From: Artemisia argyi
Taxonomy: Eukaryota > Streptophyta > Magnoliopsida > Asterales > Asteraceae
Length of the DNA: 64,000 nucleotides
NCBI GenBank assembly: GCA_030686995.1
Contig: CM060703.1
Location: forward strand, 2,946,501-3,010,500
Direction: 5' to 3'
In this document: positions 46,043-56,302 of the stretch, in pieces
How the letters are laid out: the number at the start of each line of letters is the position of its first letter
Numbering within the stretch: position 1 is the stretch's first letter
Translations under genes and position numbers: made by a program
Notes under the pieces: model-generated
The model's database searches: none
Told to the model about the DNA's origin: nothing
What the model saw: the letters and a program-made list of their open reading frames with translations, nothing else

Positions 46043-49000
46043 ATGGCTAGAGAGAAGATAAAGATAAAAAAAATTGTTAATATAACTGCAAGACAAGTTA
46101 CTTTTTCAAAGAGAAGAAGAGGGCTTTTGAAAAAAGCTGAAGAACTTGCTGTCCTTTGTGATGCTGACGTGGCACTCGTAATTTTCTCGGCTACCGGAAA
46201 ACTGTTTGAGTATGCTAGCTCCAGGTATTGTGTGTGTGTGTTTTTTTTAAAACCCTATTTTACTTCTTTTGTTTGTTCAAAGTTTCTAATTGTGGAAATA
46301 TTGTACATATATGACAAATTGACAAGAATTTGTGTTCCATTCATGCAATCTCAATCATTCCTTTTTTGGGTGGTTTTTATTTAGGGTTCTTGAGTGATTT
46401 TTTTATGTGGTGTTCTAGCTGCTTAAAGTTCTATCCTATAATCTTGGTATTAAAATGAAACCCTTCTTGATTCATAGGATCAAACTGTTTATTTGTTTGT
46501 TATGTACTTGTTTATTATTGTCTTTTGAATAAAATAAACAGCTTGTTTATTAAATCAAGAAGCATATGTCATATAAAATAGTTACATGGACTTTTTGAAC
46601 CACCAATTTCCAATCACTCTTATGAGTCACAGTACTATAACTGCATCAAAATACAATAAACATAAACATAAACATAAACATAAACAGTAAATGTAAACTT
46701 TTGTAACATAAACATTTCCTATTAGTAATTTCTTTGCCTTCTAAAAAAAACAGTAAACATAAACAGCTACAGTATTTAAACATTTCCTATTTTCTAATAA
46801 TAAGATTCAAGTATATGTATACACATAATAAAATAAGATGTTTGGTTGTAACAGATGAATTGTGATCATTACAAATCTTTAACATATGGTAACTTCACTA
46901 GTACTCAAACTTTTGTCTTGTTGAATCTTGTAAAAAAGTAAATGAGTGTTTTATGACTTTATCTATCACTAAATACAAATAGAAAGATATTAACCTGTAG
47001 AATAGGTCATACATTAAGCAAATCTTTAATTTAGCATTCATTTTGTAACTTTTTTTAATGGCGATTTGATTAAAAGAAATCTAGCAAGAGCTACGGTATT
47101 TTGTACTAAAATAGCTAAATCTTATATACTTAAAGTCACTTTCATTACAATAGAGTATTTATGTACTTGCCACTACCAAAATTATATGTATAAATATATA
47201 ATGGTAGATAGACATAGTAATCCACTCATTGGAGGATTAACAAAGTGACAGCTATTTGTCATTGGGTTTGCATCCTTTGTATGTTTTCTTTGGAACTAAT
47301 TATTCCCACTATCCAAATATAATTTGACATTATATCATACTATTATTAATTTCATTAAGAAAGAAATGTCACTTCTGAATTTACTATTAAACACTCGGTT
47401 GAATCAAGTTATATGGTTTTATCTATAGAATCCCTCATTGAAAGATAATTTGAGATCATGCTAAACATTACTAAATCTACAAACATGTCTAGTTTAACTT
47501 CATGTATATTAGTTGTTAGCCTTCATTCACTGTTATTTCCTTGGTGTATGTTTGAAAGGTGTGGGTCGGTTTAGTAGGGATGGTGAACTATACTAGTTCT
47601 ACACGGTTTAACTAACCTCGACTGGGTACGTGTCACATTTTGATTCTTTTGATCTAGTTTTTGTGTTTTCAAAGCCATGCCTTCTTTTTGCTAAACAGAT
47701 TATAACTATATGCCAAAAATTCTACTGTAATATTTCACAGCCATGATGAGTGTTTGTATGTGATTTAATGGCACGTTCTTAAGTGAAGTGAAATCTTCTT
47801 CGATTTATAGAACTAAATTGTATATTCTATGATTTTGTATTATAAATTAAACAATACAAACAATAACTTATGCTTATATATATTTCATTAGATAGAAATT
47901 AAATATAATACCGTGTTCAACTTGTTTATAATCAATATTGGTATGACAGACCATAGCGTCTAAATTTTATCAAATACTCATCATCATAAATCATCAAATG
48001 ATATGACGCTTAGCTAGCTTAGAAACTCCATGTAGGATAGCTAAGTGGTGGAGGCTCAACCATGATACTACAAATAAAACCAAGTTCAATTCAGTCGGTT
48101 ACCTCGTGGACTAGTAAAACATAAAAATGTAAAGTGTAAAATAACAATTATGTGATTGATATAGTTATAAGTTAAATGTATGCATGATTGAGTAAAGTTG
48201 AGCTTAAGTTTGAGCTTAGGAACAAACATGTTCATAAAAGATCATATCAAAGTTGATAGCATTGTGCTTAGTTAGGACCAGAGTTTACATTTTTTCCTAA
48301 TCAATATTTTAAAATTTAATTCAGTCCATCATACTTTGAATCACTAGGAATACAAAAATAAATGATGCAATTTTTTTTTTTTTTGATCAGCCGTTACTGT
48401 TTTTTGTTGTAAAACAAACCATTATACTAGCATGAATGCAAAAACCATGTTCAGATGCAGATAAAATTGTTATAATTTCAGTCAATTTTATTTATTTGTT
48501 GCTTGGAAATAAGTACGTACACGATTAAAGAGTGAAAGCTAATGAACATACTCTTGTTTACTTCAAGTTTTACTTCTATTTGTGAGTACAAATGGTAATG
48601 TCTCTTCTTTTTGTGGTGAAGCATGCAAGAGTTGCTCGGAAAATATAAACTTCATGCGACTAACAATGCTGATAAAGCTAATGAACCTTCACTCGACCTC
48701 CAGGTTTCACTCTCTTGACCTTCAACCAGCTTAATTAGTTGTGTATTTTTATCTCGATTATGTTTATAAAACCAGTTTATTCAGACATTTGGTTCTTATT
48801 CAAATCGGGATTAAATCATACATGAAAAAACTAGTTATATTCTATTAGGTTGATTATTATTGTTGTCGAATGGATTAATTAAATTAACATCACAAATGAA
48901 AAAGCACCTGTAAAAAGTCTTAATATTTTTATTGAATATAAATCACTTTATGAAAATCATATCGATGTGCTTAATTTGTGACAAACTCTACATGTCACAA

Positions 49001-50877
49001 CTAGATATGATGTTTGGATAATAATACACAATGTTGCTTGTAGCTTCTAGAAACTGATGAGACAAGGATGGGAAGAGAGGTACTTGAAAAGAATCGCGAA
49101 TTGAGGTACTTCTATATTAGTTTGACATAATCTACAAATGCATAAAATTTTGTTGCTAATGATTTGGTTATGAAAAACAGTCAGCTACGAGGTGAGGACC
49201 TTCATGGACTAAATCTAGAGGAACTTCAACGGTTGGAGAGCATGCTCGAAGGAGGGCTCCACCGTGTGCTTGAAACAAAGGTTTTTATTGGATTTTTATG
49301 TGTTCTTTTCTAGCTTTGAATTGAGAATATCATTAGTCACAAAATTAACATATGATTTTCTTTTTTTATTCCTTTTTGTTCCCAGGATGAAAGGATTGCA
49401 AACGAGATAGCGAGTCTTCAACAAAAGGTAACATTGCTTGAAACTATGAGTCGATTTTGTCTTTACGGACTCAAATGTGTACATTTAATTTTGAAATCGG
49501 TATGATTTGTACATACATGTGTAATTAAAAATAAATTGAGTATATGTACTTAGGTTGTAAATTACTTTAAAGAAGAAAACGAATCATAAAATAAAAAAAG
49601 AAAAGTAAAGTACTCCCAATACCGTCTTCCATGGTGTATGGGGAGGTTGAAATGTAGACAACCCTACCCCTACCTAATGTAGAGAGGCTGCTTCCGGTTC
49701 TACCAAAGGTAGAAAAGGACCCCCGGCCTTTTTGTAGGGAGTGAGGATCGAACTCTTGACCTCTAGGTTAAGAGGCAAAGGGTTTTCCAACTGATCCACA
49801 CTACTATGTAAACAATTGGTTTGACTTTCTGTTGTAAAATACTCTCTCACTTGTTTCATGATCGCTATTATTTTATAAAACTAGCTCTAGTAATTTAAGA
49901 TAACTAATTTAAAGGTATAATCTGAAATACTTTATACAAAGTTTAAATTTTGATTCTGGTTTTATGAGATTTTTTGCTTTATATACACTTTAAGGTGTTA
50001 ATCAAAGCTTTATGATTAAATTTGCAGGGTTTTCAGTTGATGGAAGAGAACAAGCTCTTGAAACAACAAGTAAGACTCTTAAGATATTTAAATTAGTTTT
50101 ATTTTCCATATGTTTATTACATGCGATTAATGAACACCTTTGATTTGTATATGTTTTTCTAGATGATGACTTTGATTTCAAAAGGCAAAAGGCCTCGGAC
50201 AATGGGTACCGAGTTGGACAATATGGTAACTAACCATGAAGATCAAGGGCAATCATCCGAATCGGTCACCACTAACGTAAGTGGACCTCCTCCCGAGGAC
50301 GATTGCTCTGACACTGCTCTTAAACTAGCGTAAGTTCGTTACACTTCCTTCCAAAAGCATATGCATCATTGATTCACACCAACTTACACTGAATCATCTG
50401 ATAACTTGAATACTCATGTTTATATATAATGCTATTTACTTGTAATTAAGAAATAACACTTCTTTTGAATTCAAATCATATAATTAAGTTGACCAATTCG
50501 CAAATTCATAACCCTCATATCTTTGTTATGGAATTTAATACTGATCATGCATTCTCTATCGAAAAAATATTGACGAACTCGCAATCTATAATCCGTGTAT
50601 ATTCACATACTTAAATCAGCTAAAGCTTGAACTTTATTATTCAAATTAAAAGTAGACCGGTCTTGAATGATCAAAATTTCAAACTACTGTCAATTCTCAT
50701 ATATACATGTGTTATGTTCTACATTTTAAATGTGATCTATATACAATCTGAATTTTGGATAACTAAAACAGATATAAGGTAAGTTCTATTAGGATGCAAC
50801 ATCTATATATATGTGCATGCATTGGTGTATTATGTCTTGTAATTTGTGTGGTGTGTAACAGATTACCATGTAACTGA
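46043..50877 (+). CDS. AGL24-like: MADS-box transcription factor, SVP/AGL24 clade (8 exons)
   Basis: Exons 46043-46224, 48622-48703, 49044-49105, 49181-49280, 49386-49427, 50028-50069, 50163-50329 and 50862-50877 all have GT/AG borders and join in frame to 230 codons plus TGA. Exon sizes 62, 100, 42 and 42 match the usual SVP-type structure. MADS domain: residues 1-60 ([40 protein letters not shown]). K region ~84-168 ([20 protein letters not shown]). C-terminus: [18 protein letters not shown], then ALKLALPCN with an LxLxL repression-type motif. The family binds CArG boxes as dimers and controls flowering time and meristem identity. The closest by eye is AGL24 ([18 protein letters not shown]). 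Intron 1 is 2.4 kb. Position 12 is Val where Asp/Glu is usual. No defect in the frame. Confidence 0.94.
46653..46686. repeat. (ATAAAC)n hexamer repeat in MADS intron 1
   Basis: About five ATAAAC units followed by related degenerate copies near 46750. Confidence 0.85.
49612..49815 (-). mobile_element. tRNA-derived (Au-like) SINE in MADS intron 5
   Basis: On the minus strand an A-box-like TGGATCAGTTGG and a B-box-like GAGTTCGATCCTC are followed by GGAAGCAGCCTCTCTAC, GGTAGGGGTAGGGTTG and CCCCATACACCATGG. The same body occurs in the truncated copy at 1002-1145. It is antisense to the MADS gene. No clear 3' TTG tail. Confidence 0.78.
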
Positions 50878-51135
50878 GACCGAGAATGACAAACTGCCGA
50901 GGAAATGAGGAGGTTGATGGTGGTGGTGTTATGTTGTTTTCTGAGCAAAAGGGAATAAGAAGTATTGTACTGGTCAATTGCGTAAGTTTAATGTCTAGTT
51001 AATTTTGTGTTTGTTGTATGAAGATAAACCAAAGACTATGTAACCTGTAAGTTTAATGTCTAGTTAATTAATTTTGTGTTTGTTGTATGAAGATAAACCA
51101 AAGACTATGTAACCTGTGTTTTAATGAGAACAACT
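50878..51135 (+). other. MADS gene 3' UTR with a 65-bp tandem duplication
   Basis: GTAAGTTTAATGTCTAGTTA...GACTATGTAACCT is present at 50982-51046 and again at 51047-51116, the second with a 4-base TTAA insertion. The region is T-rich and downstream of the TGA at 50875-50877. No single poly-A signal is decisive. Confidence 0.65.
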
Positions 51136-51139
51136 TCAG

Positions 51140-52010
51140 TTATTTATCTTCAGTTCTGTATTAAGAGAAACCTGTGCAGTTTGAACTTGACCTTTTTTTT
51201 GAGAATTACCAGATCGATTTTTTACTAACATATATACGGTAATTGATTGAAAATCCACCTTGTAGAAATAATGTGGAATGATGGGTAATATATGTCGACG
51301 CATCTCCATCATGACCGAGACCATACGAATTAATTAGTCTCCCCTCTAGCCCCCCTCCCTCTCGAGTGGTCCTTGCTACGATATTCACCACCTTTTATAA
51401 ACCTATTAATTCGTTGTACAAAATGAGAACTGGTTTTCAAAAGGTTCATACTCTTGGTTTAATTTCTAGGGGTATTAATGGTGTGACGTGAAGAAACTTG
51501 AACATGATTTTTAGCCATTACAAGACTTAGGTTTACACTTTTTAAACGCATGATCAATATTAGTGAACCCCGAAGATAGAAATATAACAATATAAGTCAT
51601 GTTACCGGACAATTAAACGATTATTTCAGCTTCCAAGTTTGTTTCTGTGTTTGTTTAAAGACTTATGATCACTTTATATAGGCTTACTACAGTATATATA
51701 GAACTGAATTTTCTTCATAATCGATTTTATTTCTTGCTAAAAATATTGTGGTAAGGTTTGTGGCATTCTGGAAAAAATAATATGTGTGTGCAATGAATTA
51801 GTATTGTCTTACAAAAAGGAGTTGATCACTTCAACATGGCCACCCTACGTGGGAGTACCACCATGTCAAAATAGTAAAACATACTACTTTTATTTTGTAG
51901 CTCTAAGATTTCTAATAAGGTGATGCCCGATAAAGATCTTATATTGATAAATTTCGAGTTCACAAAGACAAACGCTGAGGAAATATATTGATATATATAC
52001 TATAAATTTC
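51140..52010. other. Intergenic, nothing recognised
   Basis: AT-rich unique sequence between the MADS 3' UTR and the 52-kb repeat block. Short minus open frames (51136, 51206) have no support. Confidence 0.5.
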
Positions 52011-52017
52011 GACTTGT

Positions 52018-52222
52018 CTTGTCGTGGCTAAAAGTGTAATATTATTTTAATATTATACTTTTAGCCTGTCGTGGCTAAAAGTAGTTGCTTTTTGTGGTTA
52101 AAAGTGGTCGTGCTTAAAGGTCTGAGCGAGTCGTGGCTAAAAGTTTTTAGCTTCGAGCCTTTAGCCATGACCTTTTACTCACAATATGTCGTGGCTAAAA
52201 GTCTTTAACCACGACTTTTTAC
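52018..52222. repeat. Clustered direct and inverted GTCGTGGCTAAAAGT motifs (CACTA-like subterminal region)
   Basis: At least four direct copies of GTCGTGGCTAAAAGT (about 52020, 52066, 52129, 52186), one variant TTTGTGGTTAAAAGT, and inverted copies ACTTTTAGCC, CCTTTAGCCATGACC and CTTTAACCACGAC. Such clusters are typical of subterminal transposase-binding regions of plant CACTA elements. No CACTA terminus seen. Confidence 0.6.
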
Positions 52223-52229
52223 CTTTTAG

Positions 52230-52490
52230 AGTGTTAGGTACTGTAGCTCAAGTCAGTTTGTCAACACAACGACACCTCAACATCTCACTTTTAACACTCA
52301 CACACTAAAATACCCCTACCTCATGGCTTGAACCAAAAGGGCCCACCAACCATTTTTTTTCTTTTTTCATTTTTTCAAACAAACTAAATTTTATTAATTC
52401 ATAAAATAAATATACAATTTGAAACTTAAAACAACATATGAAAAATAAAAAACATACGATTTAAAAAAAAACAATACGAAACTAATTTTG
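52230..52490 (-). mobile_element. PIF/Harbinger-like remnant, left part
   Basis: CACTTTTAACACTCACACAC and GGGCCCACCAACC match the 41971-42790 remnant. Separated by an inserted LINE ORF1 block from its probable right part at 54021-54310. Confidence 0.45.
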
Positions 52491-52516
52491 CTAGTACTAC
52501 TACTCGAAAGGCTAAT

Positions 52517-53781
52517 TTTCGCACACTTGATACGAGTAAACCTGTTAATGAAAAGGCTGAGGCACAGATTCCTTTGTCTTCGGTCTTAGATGCTAATTCT
52601 AGTTTTGAAAACAGTTTATCCGGGATTGGTAAGAAAGTTGCATTTCCCGTTGTGAAGAACTACGTTAATAATGCATGGAAGCAGTATGGTTTAGTTCGTG
52701 CTATGATGAACTCAAAAGGGTTGTTTTTCTTTAAATTTTCACAAGTTGATGGATTGAATGGCGTGTTGGAGAATGGACCTTAGTTTATTCGCTCAATTCC
52801 CATTATTTTGAAGAAGTGGTCTCCTATAACAAGTTTGGTAAACGAGGATTTGGGTTCTATTCTTGTTTGAGTTAAACTTCATGATATACCTATTGTTACG
52901 TTTACTGAGGACGGGTTGAGTGTCATGGCTACTAAACTAGGTACTCCTATCATGCTCGATACGTACACGAGTGCTATGTGTATGCAATCGTGGGGTCATT
53001 TTGATTATGCTCGTGCCTTGATTGACATTAAGACTGATCGGGATATTAAGGACAAGATGGATTGGGAGGGTAATGGGGAAGTGTTGCATACTGTTCGTGT
53101 GGAGTATGAGTGGAAACCACCTAGGTGTTGTTTTTGGTCTTGATGAAACCTATGTCCTAAACGTGTAATGGTTGATCTAAAGAAGCAAACAGTCAAGAAT
53201 AATAATGGTTTTCAAGCTCCTTTGAGAAAGGTGTCTCATGGCATTGAAGTTGGTAAAGAGTTGAAATTCAGCATACTAAGCCAAAGAGACAGGTTTACAA
53301 AGCTGTGTTGAAGAAGTCGGATACTACTAATGTTGGTAAGACTAAGATCTCAGAAGTGGCTAGTTTGAGCGGGCCAAATATTGTGACACCGAATCCGTTT
53401 GATGCTCTTAATATGGCTGAAAATGACGTGGGTGATGATCCTAGTGGTATAGGTAGTTCGCATAATGATCGGTTTGATTTGGATATAAGTCGCAATAACG
53501 AAACTAAATTGGCTGGAGATGAAAGTGATTGTGAGGTGATTAAAGATGCTAATGAAACAACCAGTTTTATGGCATCTAAAAAGCCTACGGTTGCTAGTTC
53601 TTCTAAGGGAGGAGGTGGAAGCGGAAGTGGGGGGAAGAGCTTATATGAGTGTTTGAAGGAGAGTTACGGTGATGATCTCTATGATGACGATCCTTATGAT
53701 GATGAAAAACATGAGGAGCTTCTTGAAGCTCAACTGGCATTTTGTGATGCATTTGATATAAAGATTTGTCATAAACGTTAG
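52517..53781 (+). pseudogene. LINE ORF1 / DUF4283-type zinc-knuckle protein, degenerate
   Basis: Begins before a recognisable start with the DUF4283-like block VKNYVNNAWKQYGLVRAMMN, FFFKFSQVDGLNGVLENGP and then a TAG where Trp is usual. IPIILKKWSPITSLVNEDLG follows, with a TGA again at an expected Trp, then LGTPIMLDTYTSAMCMQSWG. A CX2CX4HX4C-type knuckle is expected around 53125-53160 (GEVLHTVRVEYEWKPPRC...); a small deletion/frameshift breaks it. After another frame change, 53305-53781 is open: PFDALNMAEND, a Ser/Gly-rich linker, and an acidic DDLYDDDPYDDEKHEELLEA tail. The family is the RNA-binding ORF1 of plant L1-like LINEs. Non-functional. Confidence 0.82.
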
Positions 53782-53967
53782 TTTATATTTAGTTTGAGTC
53801 AATTGTATTATAGTGGGTAGTTGTTTTTTCTTTTTGTGAGGATATAATTATCTTGTTATAATAGCATTATCGCATATGCAACGGGTTGAGATGTAGTATT
53901 TCACTCATATCCTTTGTATTTAAACGCTTTTTTGGAGTAATACATTACCGGGGAAATTCTTTACCAA

Positions 53968-54020
<53 letters not shown>
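53968..54020. repeat. (AAT)n tail
   Basis: About 17 AAT units directly after the LINE-like 3' UTR. Confidence 0.95.
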
Positions 54021-54021
<1 letters not shown>

Positions 54022-54310
54022 TGTTGATTATCTTGAAAATATTTTTTCATTATTTCCACTTTTTTCTTGTCGATGACGAAAGCTTGGCGTTCCGGCAAGC
54101 AATCGGTCTTAATTGTGAGAAGTTCTAATGCTTTACACTGCATTATTACCATGTCTTTCTCCTTCCTGGTACGCCGATTCGGCGGCTTTCTGTTTGCGTC
54201 TAAATTCCGATTGTAAATATTGTGGTAAAGCATCTTGCGAGTGAAAGTGGTATTGGAAGTAATGTGTAACATGAAATTGTATTGGGATATATATAGTGTA
54301 AAAAGTGGTG
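54021..54310 (-). pseudogene. Harbinger ORF2-like fragment, right part of split remnant
   Basis: The minus-strand frame 54035-54272 reads RNLDANRKPPNRRTRKEKDM, VIMQCKALELLTIKTDCLPE, VIDKKKVEIMKKYFQD. It is a charged helical stretch like the C-terminal end at 42344-42640. Poly-Leu beyond it comes from the (AAT)n tail. Upstream flank GTAATGTGTAACATGAAATT resembles the 5' side of the other copy. Confidence 0.4.
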
Positions 54311-54389
54311 TTTAATTTTAGTTATAAAAAAATTAAAATTTTAAAATATTTGCTTGTTACATAGCCAAACAATTATATATATATATATA

Positions 54390-54587
54390 CAAGGGCGCAG
54401 CTTCTAAGGGGGGCGGCCGACCCCCCAAAATTTTTTTTTGCGATGTAGGGGTATATAGTTTTCGTGTAGAAAAATTTCGGTATTTTCGGTTTTGCCCCCC
54501 CAATTTAATTCGGTTTCGACCCCCCATAGTGTTAGGAAAAAAAATTTTAGATCCCGACCCCCCACTCGAAATTTCCAAGCTTCGCCC

Positions 54588-54590
<3 letters not shown>
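54390..54590. mobile_element. hAT-like MITE between TA tracts
   Basis: CAAGGGCGCAGCTTC at left; the right end reversed is CAGGGGCGAAGCTTG. Interior G/C runs (GGGGGGCGG, CCCCCC). Flanks are TATATATA on both sides, compatible with an 8-bp hAT duplication. Confidence 0.75.

Positions 54591-54671
<81 letters not shown>
54591..54671. repeat. (TA)n microsatellite
   Basis: Pure TA tract separating two TIR elements. I/Y-repeat open frames here are artefacts. Confidence 0.98.
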
Positions 54672-54672
<1 letters not shown>

Positions 54673-54675
<3 letters not shown>

Positions 54676-55084
54676 GGACTTTCTTGCGAGAACCATTTTA
54701 TCTGCGAGAACTGAGAGAACCACAAAAAACATACATGCACGCCTTTTAAAATAAAATAAAAATACATGCAAATCATTAATAATCGTAAGTATCCATCAAT
54801 GTTCTTCAATATCGTCATGAACTCATCATCTTTTTTCGCAAAAACCTTACATACGGCCGCAATATTGTCGTTGCACGCCTTATAAGAACATACATGCACA
54901 CCTTCAAAGAAAAATTTTGTATTTCCAATTTCTTATCAAATTCTTTAGAACAACTATGTTTTTCTTAAAACATGTATGTTGTTTTTAAAACATATGTGCA
55001 AAAATACAATTATTGAAGTCGTGCATGTATGTTTTTGGTGGTTCTCTCAGTTCTCGCAGATAAGATGGTTTTCGCAAGAAAGTC

Positions 55085-55088
<4 letters not shown>
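54673..55088. mobile_element. TIR element between TA tracts (416 bp)
   Basis: TIRs of about 70 bp: left has ACTTTCTTGCGAGAACCATT, right reversed has ACTTTCTTGCGAAAACCATC, both continuing TATCTGCGAGAACTGAGAG. Subterminal AGAACATACATGCACGCC-type motifs resemble those in 209-3066. Confidence 0.85.

Positions 55089-55126
<38 letters not shown>
55089..55126. repeat. (TA)n microsatellite
   Basis: TA tract at the right edge of the 54673-55088 element. Confidence 0.97.
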
Positions 55127-55127
<1 letters not shown>

Positions 55128-55154
55128 TTCCCTTCGTTCTCACTCATGACAGTA

Positions 55155-55434
55155 GACTGGCTTGGGCTGAGCACAAAACCGAGAAAACTGAACCGAACCA
55201 AACTGACCATTTTGGGTTTGGTTTCGGTTCTATGTATTACTGGTTTTTGGTTTCGGTTCGGTTCGGTTCAGTTTGACACAAAACCGACCAAACACACATA
55301 TAAACCATGTAAACCTAACCGAACTGACTATATTCGGTTCGCTTTCGGTTCCATATATTAAATGTTGTCGATTTTGGTTCGGGTCGATTTTTGTCAGGTC
55401 GTTTCGGTTTTGGACTGTTGTTTATCCCTACTGG
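55155..55434. mobile_element. Degenerate hAT-like MITE (CCGAACCGAACC family)
   Basis: TTGGGCTGAGCACAAAACCG at left, GGTTTTGGACTG...TTATCCCTA at right, interior of CGGTTCGG repeats. Third member of the family with 3356-3633 and 9522-9777. CTGGCT occurs next to both ends, suggesting an eroded duplication. Confidence 0.65.
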
Positions 55435-56035
55435 CTCATTGGCATGGCTTGGCTTTGGCGACGCCAAAACACAGTCCGCATAGGACTGGCTAGGCTCAAA
55501 CAGTCAAACGCCATAGTATCCATGACTGTCGTTGCTAAAAGCCCCGATTCTTGTAGTCGTAGTTTCACTTCAAGAAGGATAAGGCATGTAACTGACTGAT
55601 GTAAATTACTTGTGACTGTGACTGTGGGCCTGTATACCCTTTAATACATCTTGGGTTCTTTGTTGGTTGTGTAACTAAGTAGAAGTGTTTTTTTTTTGGA
55701 CTCTTGGTTGGGTGATGTTGGGCTTTTGTTTCATAAACCCAATAGGCCAATAGATGACAGGAACAAAAATGAAAGCTTGTCGAATTTACTTACTAGTGAG
55801 AAACTACCCGTATTTTATTTTGCGTTTTACAATACGGTCAAACTTTTCTTTTTTGTATTACTAGTAACACTTTTAGGCACCCACAATAACATTGCCACTT
55901 CTTTGATACACTTTTAGGCACCCACAATAATATGATCACACACTATAGTAACAAAAAATTGTAGCGTTCAACCATGCTAAAGTTTATTAACTTTATTGAA
56001 ATTATCTAACCTCTTAAAGAACAATATTTCAACTA

Positions 56036-56081
56036 TCTTGGGCCGTGCTAGTGCTTTAGCACGGCCAAAAAGATTACCTAG
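56036..56081 (+). repeat. Helitron 3' terminus with perfect hairpin
   Basis: GGCCGTGCTA (56041-56050) pairs perfectly with TAGCACGGCC (56057-56066) around GTGCTT. Eleven bases follow (AAAAAGATTAC), then CTAG ending 56081 against a host T. The 5' end was not located. Confidence 0.75.
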
Positions 56082-56302
56082 TATATGCATACATAGTCCA
56101 TGCATACATTTCAAGCTCAAGATGAGATGAGATTTTTATAACCATGCATACATCCAGTCCATACCATGTACCAAAACAAGATAATTTCGAACAGATGAAT
56201 AACATGCTAAGATCGCACATGGCTAAATATAATACACATAATATGTTAATTAAGCTTAAGTAATCATTAAACAGGTAAAATCCAACTACTATGAGACTGG
56301 AT

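Larger units (their letters stand above)
52505..54020 (+). mobile_element. LINE ORF1-bearing retroposon with (AAT)n tail
   Basis: A plus-strand ORF1 remnant followed by a ~190-bp 3' UTR and an (AAT)n tail at 53968-54020. It carries no RT, so it is a non-autonomous or 3'-internal-deleted copy. It splits the Harbinger-like remnant. Confidence 0.65.

Noticed and set aside
49674..49815. tRNA gene suggested by A and B boxes
   Set aside because: No cloverleaf or acceptor stem. The downstream body matches the other SINE copy.
54357..54899. 180-aa minus-strand open frame and overlapping plus frames across the TA tract
   Set aside because: The long I/Y-alternating segment is (TA)n, and the rest is MITE sequence. 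Same for frames at 2996, 7309, 7418, 32496, 32592, 62928 and 63322.
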